The notes: generated by a model from the letters alone, not told the origin. A stretch of DNA of 23,023 nt from an uncultured Clostridia bacterium (GCA_947624405.1 CANQKB010000009.1:1-23023), one strand, 5' to 3'. Positions 1 through 10,577 are shown, numbered from the stretch's first letter. A program made the numbers and translations.

Positions 1-1
1 A

Positions 2-1427
2 AAAGCATGTGTGAGATTTGCTTTTGAAGAATTAATCACAATGCAATTACTACTCTTGAATTTGAAAAATAAGTGTGCAGAGAAAAATAGTGGAATACAA
101 TTTGATAAAAATGTTAAAATGTCGGATATAATAAATGAATTACCATTTAAACTTACAAAAGCACAACTTCGTGTATTAGAAGAAATAGATAGAGATATGG
201 AGTCTGATAAAATTATGAATAGACTTCTTCAAGGTGATGTTGGATCGCGGAAAAACTGTTGTTGCAATAATTGCAGCATATAAGGCAGTAAAGTCAGGAT
301 ATCAAATGGCTATTATGGCACCAACGTCTATACTTGCAACTCAACATTTAGAAAGTTTTACGCAAATATTAAGTAAATTTAATATAAAATGTGAACTTTT
401 GATTAGTAATATTCCTGCTAAGAAAAAAAGAGAGATTATAGAAAGAATAGGCAATGGCGAAGTAGATGTTGTAATTGGCACACATTCTTTGTTACAAGAA
501 AATGTTGTTTTCAAAAATCTAGGATTGGTTATAACAGATGAACAACATAGATTTGGTGTAAACCAAAGAAAAATTATGAGTGAAAAGGGAAAGAATGTAG
601 ATAAGATTGTAATGACTGCAACTCCAATCCCAAGAACACTTGCATTAATTCTATACGGAGATTTGGATATTTCAATAATAGATGAGCTTCCACCAAATAG
701 AAAAAAGATAGATACTTTTGCAGTTGGTTTTTCTATGGAAGATAGAGTGAATAATTTTATAAAAAAGCAAATAAATGAAGGTAGACAAGCATATATTGTT
801 TGCCCTCTTGTTGAAGAAAATGAAGATATAGATGCGAAGTCTGTGCTTGAGCTTTTTGATAAATATCAAAATGAAGTCTTTAGTGAATATAGAGTAGCAT
901 ATCTTCACGGAAAGCAAAAACAAAAAGAAAAAGATGAGATTATGGAAAGCTTTAAAAAAGGCGATATTGATATTTTAATTTCAACGACAGTAATAGAGGT
1001 TGGAGTAAATGTGCCAAATGCGAGTATTATGGTTATACAAAATGCTGAAAGATTTGGGCTTGCTGCACTTCATCAGTTAAGAGGAAGAGTAGGAAGGGGA
1101 GAATATCAATCATATTGTATTTTGAAATATCAGGGAAAGTCTGATAATATACGAGAAAGAATGAAGGTTATGCAAGAGACTAATGATGGGTTTGTAATTT
1201 CTGAAAAAGATTTGGAATTACGTGGTTCTGGAGAGTTTTTTGGAACTAAACAACATGGACTTCCAGAATTTAAAGTAGCTAATCTTTTTGAGGATATGCG
1301 TATTTTAAAGGTTGTACAAACATTAGCTATGCAGATTTTGAATGATGATCCTTTGCTTGAAAAGGATGAGAATAAGATTTTGAAAAAGGCGATTGATAAA
1401 AAATTTAGTGGAAAAATTGAAATATAG
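2..1427 (+). CDS. recG: ATP-dependent DNA helicase RecG, 5'-truncated by the window edge, with +1 frame change at 248
   Basis: RecG remodels stalled replication forks and Holliday junctions. The window holds about 474 residues of a family usually near 680, so the N-terminal wedge domain lies upstream. Visible helicase motifs are a Walker A GDVGSGKT (only after the frame change), the DEQHRFG box, TATPIPRTLAL, a VIEVGVNVP motif V, QLRGRVGRG motif VI and the RecG-type C-terminal stretch DLELRGSGEFFG. The frame read from base 2 reaches a zero-frame CGG at 248-250 inside Walker A and would stop at 283. Skipping the C at 248 gives GGA and rejoins the long frame to the TAG at 1425-1427. Everything on both sides is well conserved, which argues against long-standing decay. 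The identification is secure. Whether the break is real, programmed or an artefact is not. Confidence 0.93.
248..251 (+). other. Putative CGGA +1 recoding site in recG
   Basis: The zero-frame codons run TCG CGG AAA. Omitting the C at 248 gives TCG GGA AAA ACT, which restores Ser-Gly-Lys-Thr of the Walker A motif. The zero frame stops about ten codons later. The preceding Ser codon cannot re-pair well in the +1 frame, so slippage of the P-site tRNA is unlikely. Confidence 0.6.
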
Positions 1428-1492
1428 TTCAATGGAATTAAAAACAACTATTTTCAGGCTTTGCAAATAATTAAATTTTTTTATGTAAAATC

Positions 1493-1521
1493 TAGACATA
1501 TTTCAAAAAATGTGATAAAAT
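1493..1521 (+). promoter_or_regulatory. Sigma-A-type promoter of the Wadjet operon
   Basis: TAGACA at 1493-1498 and TAAAAT at 1516-1521 are separated by 17 bases, close to the consensus. The site lies in the gap after recG and about 30 bases upstream of the jetA start, so jetABCD probably has its own promoter. I see no clear terminator after recG, so read-through is also possible. Confidence 0.6.
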
Positions 1522-1551
1522 AAACAAAGGTTGAAAAAAAGGAGAGCATAA

Positions 1552-2925
1552 GTGAAACTATTTGACAAAATTCCAGAAAATTTCTTTTCAATATTAGTAT
1601 CAAAAAATAAAAATATTTATGTAGATGCATTATTTGTATTAGGCGAAGCATATGATCAAGAATTATCTATCTCAAAAGAAAATATCATATCAAGATTAAT
1701 AAATAATTTAGAAGACGATTTTGAAGCAGAAGATTTTTCTGAAGAGGAAGATAGCGAATTAAAAGAAGATAATGTATCAAGTAAGGCATATTTTTTATTA
1801 AGAAAATTAAAATGGGCAGGTTGGATTGAATTTGAAATGCAAAGAGATACATTTGAAGAAAATGTCACATTACCAGCTTACTCATCAGAATTTATTAAAT
1901 TTTTACGTTCAATAGTTCAAGAAGAAAAGGCACAATTTACAACTAGAGCATTTTCAACATATTCAAGTTTAAAAATAGCAAGTACAGATAAAAGTGAAAC
2001 ATATAATGCGATAAATGCAGCATATCAAAACACAATGGAATTAAATAATGAATTAAAAAGTTTGTATCATAATATAGGAAGATTTCACAAAAAAATGATA
2101 ATTGAAGATAATATAAATGAAATAATAAGACAGCATTTTTTTGAATACAAAGAGTATAGTGATGAAATAATATTTCCTAGATTTACGAGAGATTCTGTGC
2201 TAAGGTATAAAGTGCCAATAAGAAAAATGCTAAATGATATTTTAGCTGATAATGAGTTATTAGAAGAAACAATAGAAAGAGCAAGTCAAAAAAGTATGTA
2301 CAAAACAAAAGAAGAAGCAGAAAATGATATAATGAGCAAGATTAGAAGTGTGATTGATGTATATGAAAATATAGAATATACTATGAGTCAAATAGAAAAG
2401 AAAAATACAGATTATGTAAGAGCATCTGTGCAAAGGATGCAGTATTTATTAACAAGTGATAAAGAATTAAAGGGAAAATTAGTAAATATTTTAAAAAATT
2501 CAAAAAAAGAGCAAGTTTTAGAAAAAATGCAGGATGAAGTAAATTTGTTTACTCAAGAATACATAGATAAAGATTCAATCTATATTAGAAATTCCAATGA
2601 TAAAAGAAAACAAGGAAAACCATTACCAGTACAAAAGACAAATGTAACTGATATGGAACTGTATAAAGAATTTGCCAAAAGCTTAGAAAAGAGATATAGC
2701 AATAAAAAAATAAATGACTTTATGAAGAAAAATTTTGGAGATAAACCTTTTATTACAGCAGAAGAAATGGATTTGCAAACAACGGAAGATTTAATTTTAC
2801 TTATACTTGCAACAGTCAAAGGAGAAAGAACGGAAAAAAGTTTTTATTATGTACAAGATAATAACGAAATAGTAAATAATAATGGATTTAAAATACCAAA
2901 TATGAAATTTATAAGGAGAAATTAA
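1552..2925 (+). CDS. jetA: Wadjet subunit JetA (kleisin-like, DUF5716-type)
   Basis: JetA is the kleisin-like subunit that bridges the JetC motor heads in the Wadjet anti-plasmid complex. The 457-residue protein opens with MKLFDKIPENFFSIL, which I associate with the DUF5716 JetA family; this points to a type II-like Wadjet, with moderate confidence. It is acidic and helical, with an acidic stretch near residues 58-75 and helical segments through the middle. There are no membrane segments. The start is GTG, preceded by an AAAAGGAG ribosome site. The stop overlaps the jetB start by one base (TAATG), indicating translational coupling. The assignment rests on the family-like N-terminus together with jetB, jetC and jetD directly downstream. 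Confidence 0.85.
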   Translation: MKLFDKIPENFFSILVSKNKNIYVDALFVLGEAYDQELSISKENIISRLINNLEDDFEAEDFSEEEDSELKEDNVSSKAYFLLRKLKWAGWIEFEMQRDTFEENVTLPAYSSEFIKFLRSIVQEEKAQFTTRAFSTYSSLKIASTDKSETYNAINAAYQNTMELNNELKSLYHNIGRFHKKMIIEDNINEIIRQHFFEYKEYSDEIIFPRFTRDSVLRYKVPIRKMLNDILADNELLEETIERASQKSMYKTKEEAENDIMSKIRSVIDVYENIEYTMSQIEKKNTDYVRASVQRMQYLLTSDKELKGKLVNILKNSKKEQVLEKMQDEVNLFTQEYIDKDSIYIRNSNDKRKQGKPLPVQKTNVTDMELYKEFAKSLEKRYSNKKINDFMKKNFGDKPFITAEEMDLQTTEDLILLILATVKGERTEKSFYYVQDNNEIVNNNGFKIPNMKFIRRN

Positions 2926-3572
2926 TGTTTGTAGAAAAATATGAGGAACTTACAGATGGAGAAAAAGAAAGTTTTAAGAGAGCAGTCAGTTTAATACTAG
3001 CTAAAACATTTATTGTAAATAGAATTTATGATAGGAATCAAAAAAACTTCAAATCAAATCCAGATTATCGATTTATTGAAAGAAATATTGAACTTTTCAA
3101 AGAATACTTAGATATTGCTGGATATAATTTAAATAAAGATAGCAATTATGAAGTAATATACTTGGAAAATCAATTTGGATATAATAAAAAAAGGCTTGAT
3201 AAAAATACAACAATATTTTTGTATGCACTAAGATTAAAATATGAGGAAGAGAGAGAAAAAGTAAGATTAAATACAGATATAGTTGTTACAGTATCTAGTA
3301 TTATTGATACATTAAGGCAAGTTGGAGCATATGCTAAAAAGCCAGCAGATGCAGATATTAAAAGTGCTTTATCAAATTTAATTAATTTTAATATAATTCA
3401 AAAAGGAGAAGGTAAATTAGAAGAACCTTCAACAAATATTATAATATTACCGTCAATTTTATTTGCAATAACAAATGAAAAAATAACGAAATTAAATGAA
3501 TCAATAAAAAATATAGAAGAAAGTGAAGAAATAGACGAAGAAAACGAGGACATAGGAGTTGATGAAGAATGA
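2925..3572 (+). CDS. jetB: Wadjet subunit JetB (DUF4194-type, KITE-like)
   Basis: JetB is the small winged-helix (KITE-like) partner that binds the JetA kleisin in the Wadjet complex. This 215-residue protein has the expected size and sits between jetA and jetC. The motif KRAVSLILAKTFIVNR near the N-terminus and the segment RLDKNTTIFLYALRLKYEEER are typical of the DUF4194 family. The C-terminal 20 residues are highly acidic. The start ATG shares one base with the jetA stop and the stop codon overlaps the jetC start as ATGA, so the three genes are translationally coupled. It has no catalytic motif, as expected for a structural subunit. Confidence 0.85.
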   Translation: MFVEKYEELTDGEKESFKRAVSLILAKTFIVNRIYDRNQKNFKSNPDYRFIERNIELFKEYLDIAGYNLNKDSNYEVIYLENQFGYNKKRLDKNTTIFLYALRLKYEEEREKVRLNTDIVVTVSSIIDTLRQVGAYAKKPADADIKSALSNLINFNIIQKGEGKLEEPSTNIIILPSILFAITNEKITKLNESIKNIEESEEIDEENEDIGVDEE

Positions 3573-6500
3573 AAGTATTGAAAAAAATGTTATTAATAAA
3601 TTGGCATTATATTGATAAAGAAGTGATTGAGTTTGACAATATAAATTTTTTAACAGGAAAAAATGGAGCGGGTAAATCAACAATTATAGATGCATTACAA
3701 TTACTAATAATTGGAGATAAAAGAGGAACGTTTTTTAATAAGGCAGCTAATGATAAAGCAGGAAGAAGTCTAGAAGGATACTTAAGAGGAGAAATTGGTG
3801 ATGATGGAGATATAGGTTATAAATATAAAAGAAATGATAGGTTTTCAAGCTATATCGTGTGTGAATTTTATGATAGAGTAACAAGAAAATCTTTTTGTCT
3901 TGGTATTGTTTTTGATGTATACAAAGATAGTGATACTGAGAGCAAATTCTTTTATATAAATGGAAAAATACCAGAAAATGAATTTGTAGGAGAAGGGGAT
4001 ATCCCATTCTCATGTAAAGATTTAAAAAGTTTTTTATCAAGAGAATATGGAAGTAAGAATTTTGAAATATATACTAGTCAAAAACAATATCAAGAGGCAT
4101 CAAGAGGAAAACTAGGTGGATTAAATCAAAAATTTTCAAGTCTATTTAAAAAAGCTGTTACTTTTACCCCAATAAATGATATAGAAGATTTCATTGAAGA
4201 ATATGTATGTGATGTACAAAATAAAATTGATATAACTTCAATGCAAGAAAATATACGTCAATATAATAATTTATCTAAGCAAGTTGAAAAAATGAAGGAA
4301 AGACAAGAAGAATTAGAGGAAATTGAAAGAATATATAATAAATATACTGATAATTACTTAAAACAGAGAGAAGAAGAATATATAATGTTAAGAGCAGATA
4401 AACAAGTAATTATGGAAAATATTGAAACATTAAATAATAATGCTGAAGAAAGCAAAAAAGAAAAGCAAAATCTTGAAAAAGAAAATGAAAAACTAGAAAC
4501 AGAAAAAAGCAATTTAGAAAATGAAATTGACGAATTAAAAGAAATAAGAGCAAAATCAGAAATAGCAGTAAAAACCAAAAGACTAGAAGAACAAATAGAA
4601 AAATTAAAAAATGAAATAGATGATATTGAAAAAATAGAAGAAAAAGATATTAGATTTTTTAGAAATAATACTTTAAAATGGGAAGCAAGTATTTCAAAAT
4701 TAGATGAGATAAAAAACAAAATTGTAGCAGATGAAATAAAAGAACTAGGTAAAGTAAAAGATTTGATAAAATATTTAGAAGGAATAAATAATAATAATTT
4801 TTGTGAAACAGATATTGAAGCAATTAGTGAGATAAGAGAAAAAATAAAGAAGATAATAGATATGGGATTTTCTGTATACACCAATGTATCTATTGAAAAA
4901 AGTAAGGATGTTAAAGAAAAAGAAAATTTAGAAAATGATGTGAGAAAATTAAGCAAAGGAATAAATACATATAAAGATGAACTCATTAATTTTAAATTTG
5001 ATTTGGAAAAAAGATTAAGTCAAAAATATGGAAAAGAGATAAAAACAGAAATATTAGCTGATTTATTGGAAATAAATGATATTAAATGGCAAAATGCAAT
5101 TGAGGGATACTTAAACAATCAAAAAAACTATATAATAATTGAACCAGAGTATTTTGAAGAAGCATCAAAAATATATAGAAAAATGGCAAGAGAGGATGAA
5201 AAATTACATTCATTTGGTATAGTAGATGTAGAAAAAATAGAAATGGAAAATAAGCAGATATTGCAAAATAGTCTTGCAGAAGAAATAGTAACACAGAATA
5301 AATGGGCAAGGGTGTATGCAGATTATTTATTAGGAAGAGTTATAAAATGTGAAACTGTGGAAGAATTAAGAAAAAATAAAATAGCAATAACAGAAGATTG
5401 CATGTTGTATCAAGGATATGTAATCAGAAGGATTAATCCTGCATTATATAAATATCCAAGTATAGGAAAAAAAGCTTTGCAAATCCAGAAACAGATGAAA
5501 GAAGAAGAACTAAATAAATTGAATAAAAAAATTATACAAGAAGAAAACATAATCGAAATAATGGATAAAGTAAAGAAAATGCAAAATTTCAGTGAAAGTG
5601 ATATCGAAAATTTTGAAGATGACATTGAAAAAGCAAAGAAAAAGGATGAATATGTTAAGCAGAAGGAAGAGCTAAAAGCTGAATTAGATAGTATAGATAT
5701 GCTTTGGCTAAATAACTTAGATGAAGAAATTAATGGAAAGGAAAAAATAAAAAAAGATAAAGAAGAGAAATTACTTAGCAATGTTGAAAAAATTGCAGGA
5801 TTAAAGAAAGATATTGAAATAATTGAAAATGAAAAAATTAATGAAAAGCAAGAAGAACTAAATAATAAAGATAAAGAAATAAATGATAGTTTTGATAAAG
5901 AATGGCAAGAAAACATAGGAGAAGAAAAGTATAAAAGTAAGATTTTAGAAAAAAGTGCAGAAAAATTACAAGTTATATATAAAAAATTGAAAGAGAGGAC
6001 GGAAGAAACAGGAAACGAGATAAAAGAAAACTTAGTAAATAAAAAGAGTGACTATAATACGAAATATCAAATGGCATATAACATACTTGATGGAAGTAAT
6101 GAAGAATTTTCACAAGCTTTAAAAGAGTTAAAAGAAGTTACTTTACCTGAATATGTTGAAAAAATAGAAGATTCAAGAGTAAAGGCATATGAACAGTTTA
6201 AAATTGAGTTTTTAGATAAACTTAAATTAAATATTGAAGAGGTTAAAGTGCAAATAAAAGAATTAAATGATGCATTATCAGCACATACATTTGGGGCAGA
6301 TAGCTATAAATTTAAGGTTACACCAAAACAAGAATATAAAAGGTTTTATGATATGATAAATAGTGATATGCTATTAGGAGATTGGCTGATAGGAAGAGAA
6401 CAGTTTAATCAAAAATATTCACAGGAAATTCAAGAGTTGTTTGATAAAGTAACTTCAAATGATATAAATTCAAACTTGATTTCTGATGAAGAATATGAAA

Positions 6501-6916
6501 GAAATATCAAGATATTTACAGATTATAGGACATATTTGAATTTTGATTTGATCGTAAAAGATAAAGATGGAAATGAACAAAGGTTATCGAAAACTTTAAC
6601 AAAAAAATCAGGAGGAGAAACACAAACGCCATTTTATATAGCAATACTTGCATCTTTTGCACAGATGTATAGAATAAAGAAGAGAGAAAATACTGTGCGT
6701 TTGATTGTATTTGATGAAGCTTTTAGCAAAATGGATAGTGAGAGAATAGAAGAAAGCATAAAGCTATTAAAAGGAATTGAGTTTCAAGCAATTTTTGCAG
6801 CTCCACCTGATAAGTTACAGGATATTCAGCCACTTGTGGATTCTACATTGTTAGTAATGAATCCAGAGCCATATAAAATAGTAGTTAGGAAATACACCAA
6901 AAAGGAGGAATGGTAA
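3569..6916 (+). CDS. jetC: Wadjet SMC-like ATPase JetC
   Basis: JetC is the MukB/SMC-like motor that extrudes DNA loops so that the complex can recognise circular DNA by its size and topology. The protein has 1115 residues. A Walker A GKNGAGKST lies at residues 30-38. Two long Lys/Glu-rich coiled-coil arms flank a hinge near residues 490-640. An ABC signature (SGGETQ) lies near residue 1014 and a Walker B (FDEAFSKMD) near 1048. All the residues needed for head engagement and hydrolysis are visible, so the motor looks active. The ATG overlaps the jetB stop. The CGG at 3669, inside the Walker A coding DNA, straddles codons (GCG GGT) and the reading frame continues normally. This makes a useful internal contrast with the in-frame CGG sites. 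Confidence 0.93.
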   Translation: MKVLKKMLLINWHYIDKEVIEFDNINFLTGKNGAGKSTIIDALQLLIIGDKRGTFFNKAANDKAGRSLEGYLRGEIGDDGDIGYKYKRNDRFSSYIVCEFYDRVTRKSFCLGIVFDVYKDSDTESKFFYINGKIPENEFVGEGDIPFSCKDLKSFLSREYGSKNFEIYTSQKQYQEASRGKLGGLNQKFSSLFKKAVTFTPINDIEDFIEEYVCDVQNKIDITSMQENIRQYNNLSKQVEKMKERQEELEEIERIYNKYTDNYLKQREEEYIMLRADKQVIMENIETLNNNAEESKKEKQNLEKENEKLETEKSNLENEIDELKEIRAKSEIAVKTKRLEEQIEKLKNEIDDIEKIEEKDIRFFRNNTLKWEASISKLDEIKNKIVADEIKELGKVKDLIKYLEGINNNNFCETDIEAISEIREKIKKIIDMGFSVYTNVSIEKSKDVKEKENLENDVRKLSKGINTYKDELINFKFDLEKRLSQKYGKEIKTEILADLLEINDIKWQNAIEGYLNNQKNYIIIEPEYFEEASKIYRKMAREDEKLHSFGIVDVEKIEMENKQILQNSLAEEIVTQNKWARVYADYLLGRVIKCETVEELRKNKIAITEDCMLYQGYVIRRINPALYKYPSIGKKALQIQKQMKEEELNKLNKKIIQEENIIEIMDKVKKMQNFSESDIENFEDDIEKAKKKDEYVKQKEELKAELDSIDMLWLNNLDEEINGKEKIKKDKEEKLLSNVEKIAGLKKDIEIIENEKINEKQEELNNKDKEINDSFDKEWQENIGEEKYKSKILEKSAEKLQVIYKKLKERTEETGNEIKENLVNKKSDYNTKYQMAYNILDGSNEEFSQALKELKEVTLPEYVEKIEDSRVKAYEQFKIEFLDKLKLNIEEVKVQIKELNDALSAHTFGADSYKFKVTPKQEYKRFYDMINSDMLLGDWLIGREQFNQKYSQEIQELFDKVTSNDINSNLISDEEYERNIKIFTDYRTYLNFDLIVKDKDGNEQRLSKTLTKKSGGETQTPFYIAILASFAQMYRIKKRENTVRLIVFDEAFSKMDSERIEESIKLLKGIEFQAIFAAPPDKLQDIQPLVDSTLLVMNPEPYKIVVRKYTKKEEW

Positions 6917-6922
6917 ATAGGA

Positions 6923-8123
6923 ATGAATTATGAGAGTATAATTCTAAATAGATTATTAGATAAGTACGAGATAAGTAAGTCATTGACCGAAGATTCTAAA
7001 AGGAGAATTATTTTGAAAATGACTGATATTAAAGAATATGATATAGAAAATTATGAAACAAAAGCTATTTTACATGATGTGGTTTTTGAGTTGAAGAAAG
7101 AAGGAATTATAGATTATTCTTGGGAAAAATACGAGAAGCGGGAATATATTAGAAAAAGTATGGTTAAATAAGGATAATATAACAAGGGCTTATGAAAAAG
7201 TTGATAGAATTGGAATACAAGAAATTAATAATGAATTACTAACAATATTAAATAATTCAAAATTTAAACACCAGTGGATAGAAAAATACGTAAATGATAT
7301 GAGGCAATATATAGAGGTAAAACATAAACCCAATTTATTATTTCCATTTGAATATGCAAAAGATATACTTAAAGTTTTGAAAGTAATAGATGAAGAAAAG
7401 GATATTTTAAAAAGAGTATTGAGTATAAAGTGTTTTGGAAATTCTAAATATTTTGAAAAGTATATACAGCATATTTTAGTTAGAATTATAAAAAGATATT
7501 TATTATGTAATGAAAATATAGAAGAATATACAAGTGAAGATGTACTTTTAGAAGTTGGAATTTCAAGGTATCCAGAAATTATAGAATTTTGTGGTGATTT
7601 AGAAATTTCTATAGAAAATGAAAAAATTGAATATAAAAAGCAGACAAAAGGAAGTTATATAAATAGCTATAATGTGAAGGAATTAAATTGTCTTCGAATA
7701 AAAAATGCGAAAAAAGTAATTTTTATTGAAAATAAGGCGAATTATATTGATTATATTTTGAATAAAATGCAAAATGATGAATTTGTTGTTTATCATGGAG
7801 GAATGTATAGTCCTGTAAAAGGGGAGTTTTTTAAAAGGTTGTATGAAGCGGAAAAAGATTTACTATATTTTCATTGGAGCGATATTGATATAGGTGGATT
7901 TTGCATTTTTGATAGATTAAGAAATATTATTCCTTCATTAAAACCATATAAAATGGACAAGGCATCTTTGAATGAAAAAAGAGATAGCTGGCAAATAATG
8001 AAAAAAGAGTATGTTGAAAGACTAAAAAAGATGCGTTATGAAAAGAAATATGAGATTTTTTTTGATGTAATGGACGAAATGATAAATAAATCTTGCAAGC
8101 TAGAACAAGAGGCTTTTATTTGA
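6923..8123 (+). CDS. jetD: Wadjet nuclease JetD (TOPRIM), with +1 frame change at 7139
   Basis: JetD is the TOPRIM endonuclease that cuts the plasmid captured by JetABC. Read with one skipped base it is 399 residues, the normal size for the family. After the break the frame continues through GNILEKVWLNKDNITRAY, a typical JetD N-terminal segment. The TOPRIM glutamate is in FIENKAN (about residue 269) and the acidic pair is in HWSDIDIGGF (about 320 and 322). Without the frame change only 82 residues would be made, with no catalytic domain, and the remaining 274-residue frame has no good ribosome site. The start is ATG six bases after jetC; an AAAGGAGG lies rather far upstream, within the end of jetC. 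The identification is strong. The status of the break is discussed in the findings. Confidence 0.88.
7139..7142 (+). other. Putative CGGG +1 recoding site in jetD
   Basis: The zero-frame codons run GAG AAG CGG GAA and stop at 7171. Skipping the C at 7139 gives AAG GGG AAT ATA and joins the frame that continues to 8123. The restored residue is Gly73. The zero-frame peptide after the site (REYIRKSMVK) has no family resemblance, while the +1 frame does. Confidence 0.6.
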
Positions 8124-8143
8124 AAAAAGTGCTTGCTTTTTTC
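8122..8143 (+). terminator. Weak AT-rich hairpin at the end of the Wadjet operon
   Basis: GAAAAAAG at 8122-8129 pairs perfectly with CTTTTTTC at 8136-8143 across a six-base loop. It overlaps the jetD stop codon. The stem is AT-rich, so it is a possible weak terminator only. Confidence 0.4.
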
Positions 8144-8221
8144 TTAAAAATATGTAATAATATATATGTATAATTATGTGAATATAATAATCATAAAACA
8201 TATAGAAAGTGGTGAGAAGCA

Positions 8222-10569
8222 GTGAAATATCTAGATAAACTACTCAAAGTATTGAAAACAGACAGAAACACCTTCTTTACATATATATTTACAATGATAA
8301 CTATATATTTAGCAGTAGATAGAATTGTAGAAATGCTATTTCTAATATTTACAGGAATTGGAATGTCATATTGGGGACCAATAACATATACAATAGCAAT
8401 AGCATGCCCTGTATTAGCGTTTTTATTCTCTGGCAATTCAAAATATGCAGCATCAGGTTCATTTAAAATAGTAATTATATATATGTATGCAATAGCAATG
8501 TATATTTTAGCAATATCCATGTTTGCACAATGGATAAACGCAGCAATGTGGGTATTTTTAATGTCTATACCAAATTATGTAGAGATAATTACTAAATTTA
8601 CAAGTGTAGTAAAGCCTGCATTTCAGGCCATTGCTTTGTATATACCATTAACATCATTTTTCTCACTATTTTGGTGGTGTTATGCAAAAATTGCAGATAC
8701 AAGACTTATCAAGGAATCAATTTGGGATTATACAGGTATAGATTTATCTAAAAAAACAACAGTAAGTGGAGCATATAGTTTTGAAAATGTAATATCAATT
8801 GATAAAGAAACTGGAAAGCCAGTTAAAATATTTGATAGTAGAAGAGCAGATCCAATGCTTGTTTGTGGACCATCAGGTATGGGAAAAACGGCATTATTAT
8901 TAGAGCCAATGATGGCACGAGATATTGAAAAAAAATATTTCTTGAAGGAGGCTTCAAAAGAAGTAGGATTTACTGCTTTGAAAACGCGTCTAGCAACACT
9001 TAAAGCACCATACACAAATGAATTTTTAAATGAAAATTTTGATTTAAATATGTTAGAACCTGTAGAAGGAAAAGAAAAACTATACAAAGCATATTTAGAT
9101 AAATTAATTTTAATGGAACAAAAATAGTATATAAAAACTTGGGAATTACATTTATTTCACCAGATTATGAATCAACTAATAGGATGATAGAAGTTGCAGA
9201 AAACTTTAATTTAAAAGTAAATGTTATAGACCCAAGTAATGCAAGTTCAATGGGAATAAATCCATTCTCATATGGTGTTGCATCAGAAATAGCAGCAACA
9301 ATTTCTTCAATATTAACGAATATGTATGCATTTGGAAAACCTGCTGAAGAAGAAATATACTTCCAAAATTCAGCATTACAAGCAGTTGAAAATATTACAA
9401 TACTTCTTTGTGAAATGTATCCAAGACTTCATGGTGGTTTGCTTCCTTGCTTAGAGGATATATTAGACATATTAAATGATTTTAATATAGCTGTAGATAT
9501 GTGCGAAAAATTACAAGAAGATGAAGAACTTGCCAAAACATATAAATTACAAATAGGATATTTTAAAAAATATTTTTATCCAAACTCAGTAATGAGAAAT
9601 GAAACAGAAAAATATGTACACACAGCAATTACACAATTAGATGGGTTATTAAGAATACCAGGATTGCGTAATATCTTATGTAATAGAGTAAATAATGTAA
9701 ATTTTGATGAAGCTTTAGAAAATGGTGATGTTACGATTGTATGTACAAGAAGAGGAGATTTAGGTTCAAAATTGCAAAGTGCATTTGGATTATTCTTCTT
9801 ACTTGCAATGCAACGTTCAGTTATAAAAAGGGCAGGCTCAGAGCAATCAAGAATACCTCATATTTTATATGTTGATGATTCTGCAGAATATCTATCTCCT
9901 GCAACTATTGGAATGTTTACATTATATAGAAAATATAAAGTAGGAACGATTGCAACTATACAAAACCTTGAACAATTAGATATCACACCATCATCAAGAA
10001 GAACTATACTTTCAAATTGTACTGCAAAAATAGTATTTGGAAATCTTACACCTGCAGAAAATGAATTCTGGTCAAACGAATTTGGAGATAAGAGAGAGTG
10101 GCTATATAGTCAAGATATGTCAATTAAAGGAGAAGGCTCTGGAGATCAATTCTGGGGTGGAGAAGGTACTGCAAAATCTGTTTCTTATGGTGACTTCAAA
10201 GGCGTTAAATGGGGCTGGAAAAAGAATTTTGAACTTGGAAAAATTCAAGCACTTAAATTTAAAAATTGTGCTTTTAAATATAAAGATGATAAAGGAAAAA
10301 GCTTTGTTGGAGTTGCAACACTTGATTTTATGGGTTCAAAATATAAGGAAAAGCAAAAAGCTAAGAAATTTGATTTTGAAAAATATCAATCAAACCATAT
10401 AACTCAACCGATGTCGCATAATTCTAGGTTTAAAGCAAAACAAGTAGATTTTGATAATTTACCTGATGATGAAGAAGTTGACCCAATACAAACAGATATA
10501 ACAGATGCAGGTGCTTTGTTTAATAATGAAGATGCAATAGTATATAATATTGGGAAAAAACATAGTTAA
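8222..10569 (+). CDS. Membrane-anchored VirD4/TraG-like DNA-translocase ATPase, frame broken near 9124
   Basis: It resembles type IV secretion coupling proteins, hexameric ATPases that move DNA or protein substrates to a membrane channel. Residues 20-155 contain several hydrophobic segments. Walker A GPSGMGKT is at residues 216-223. The second part carries a Walker B-like HILYVDDSAEYLS, with Asp-Asp instead of the usual Asp-Glu, followed by a sensor-like TIATIQNLEQLD. The first frame ends at TAG 9125-9127. The rest runs from about 9124 to 10569 in the -1 frame. Adding one A to the run at 9120-9124, or re-reading one base, gives a continuous 782-residue protein. Start: GTG at 8222 after a GGTGAG site. 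No relaxase, VirB4 or pilus genes are visible nearby, so the substrate is unknown. It could equally be a defence or chromosome-associated translocase. Confidence 0.7.
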
Positions 10570-10577
10570 TAAATAAA

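Noticed and set aside
4354..4986. A 210-codon open frame on the minus strand inside jetC, and similar ones at 5410-5916 and 11707-12117
   Set aside because: They are antisense shadows of Lys/Glu-rich coding DNA. Their Ser/Phe/Ile-rich translations match no family and they lack ribosome sites.
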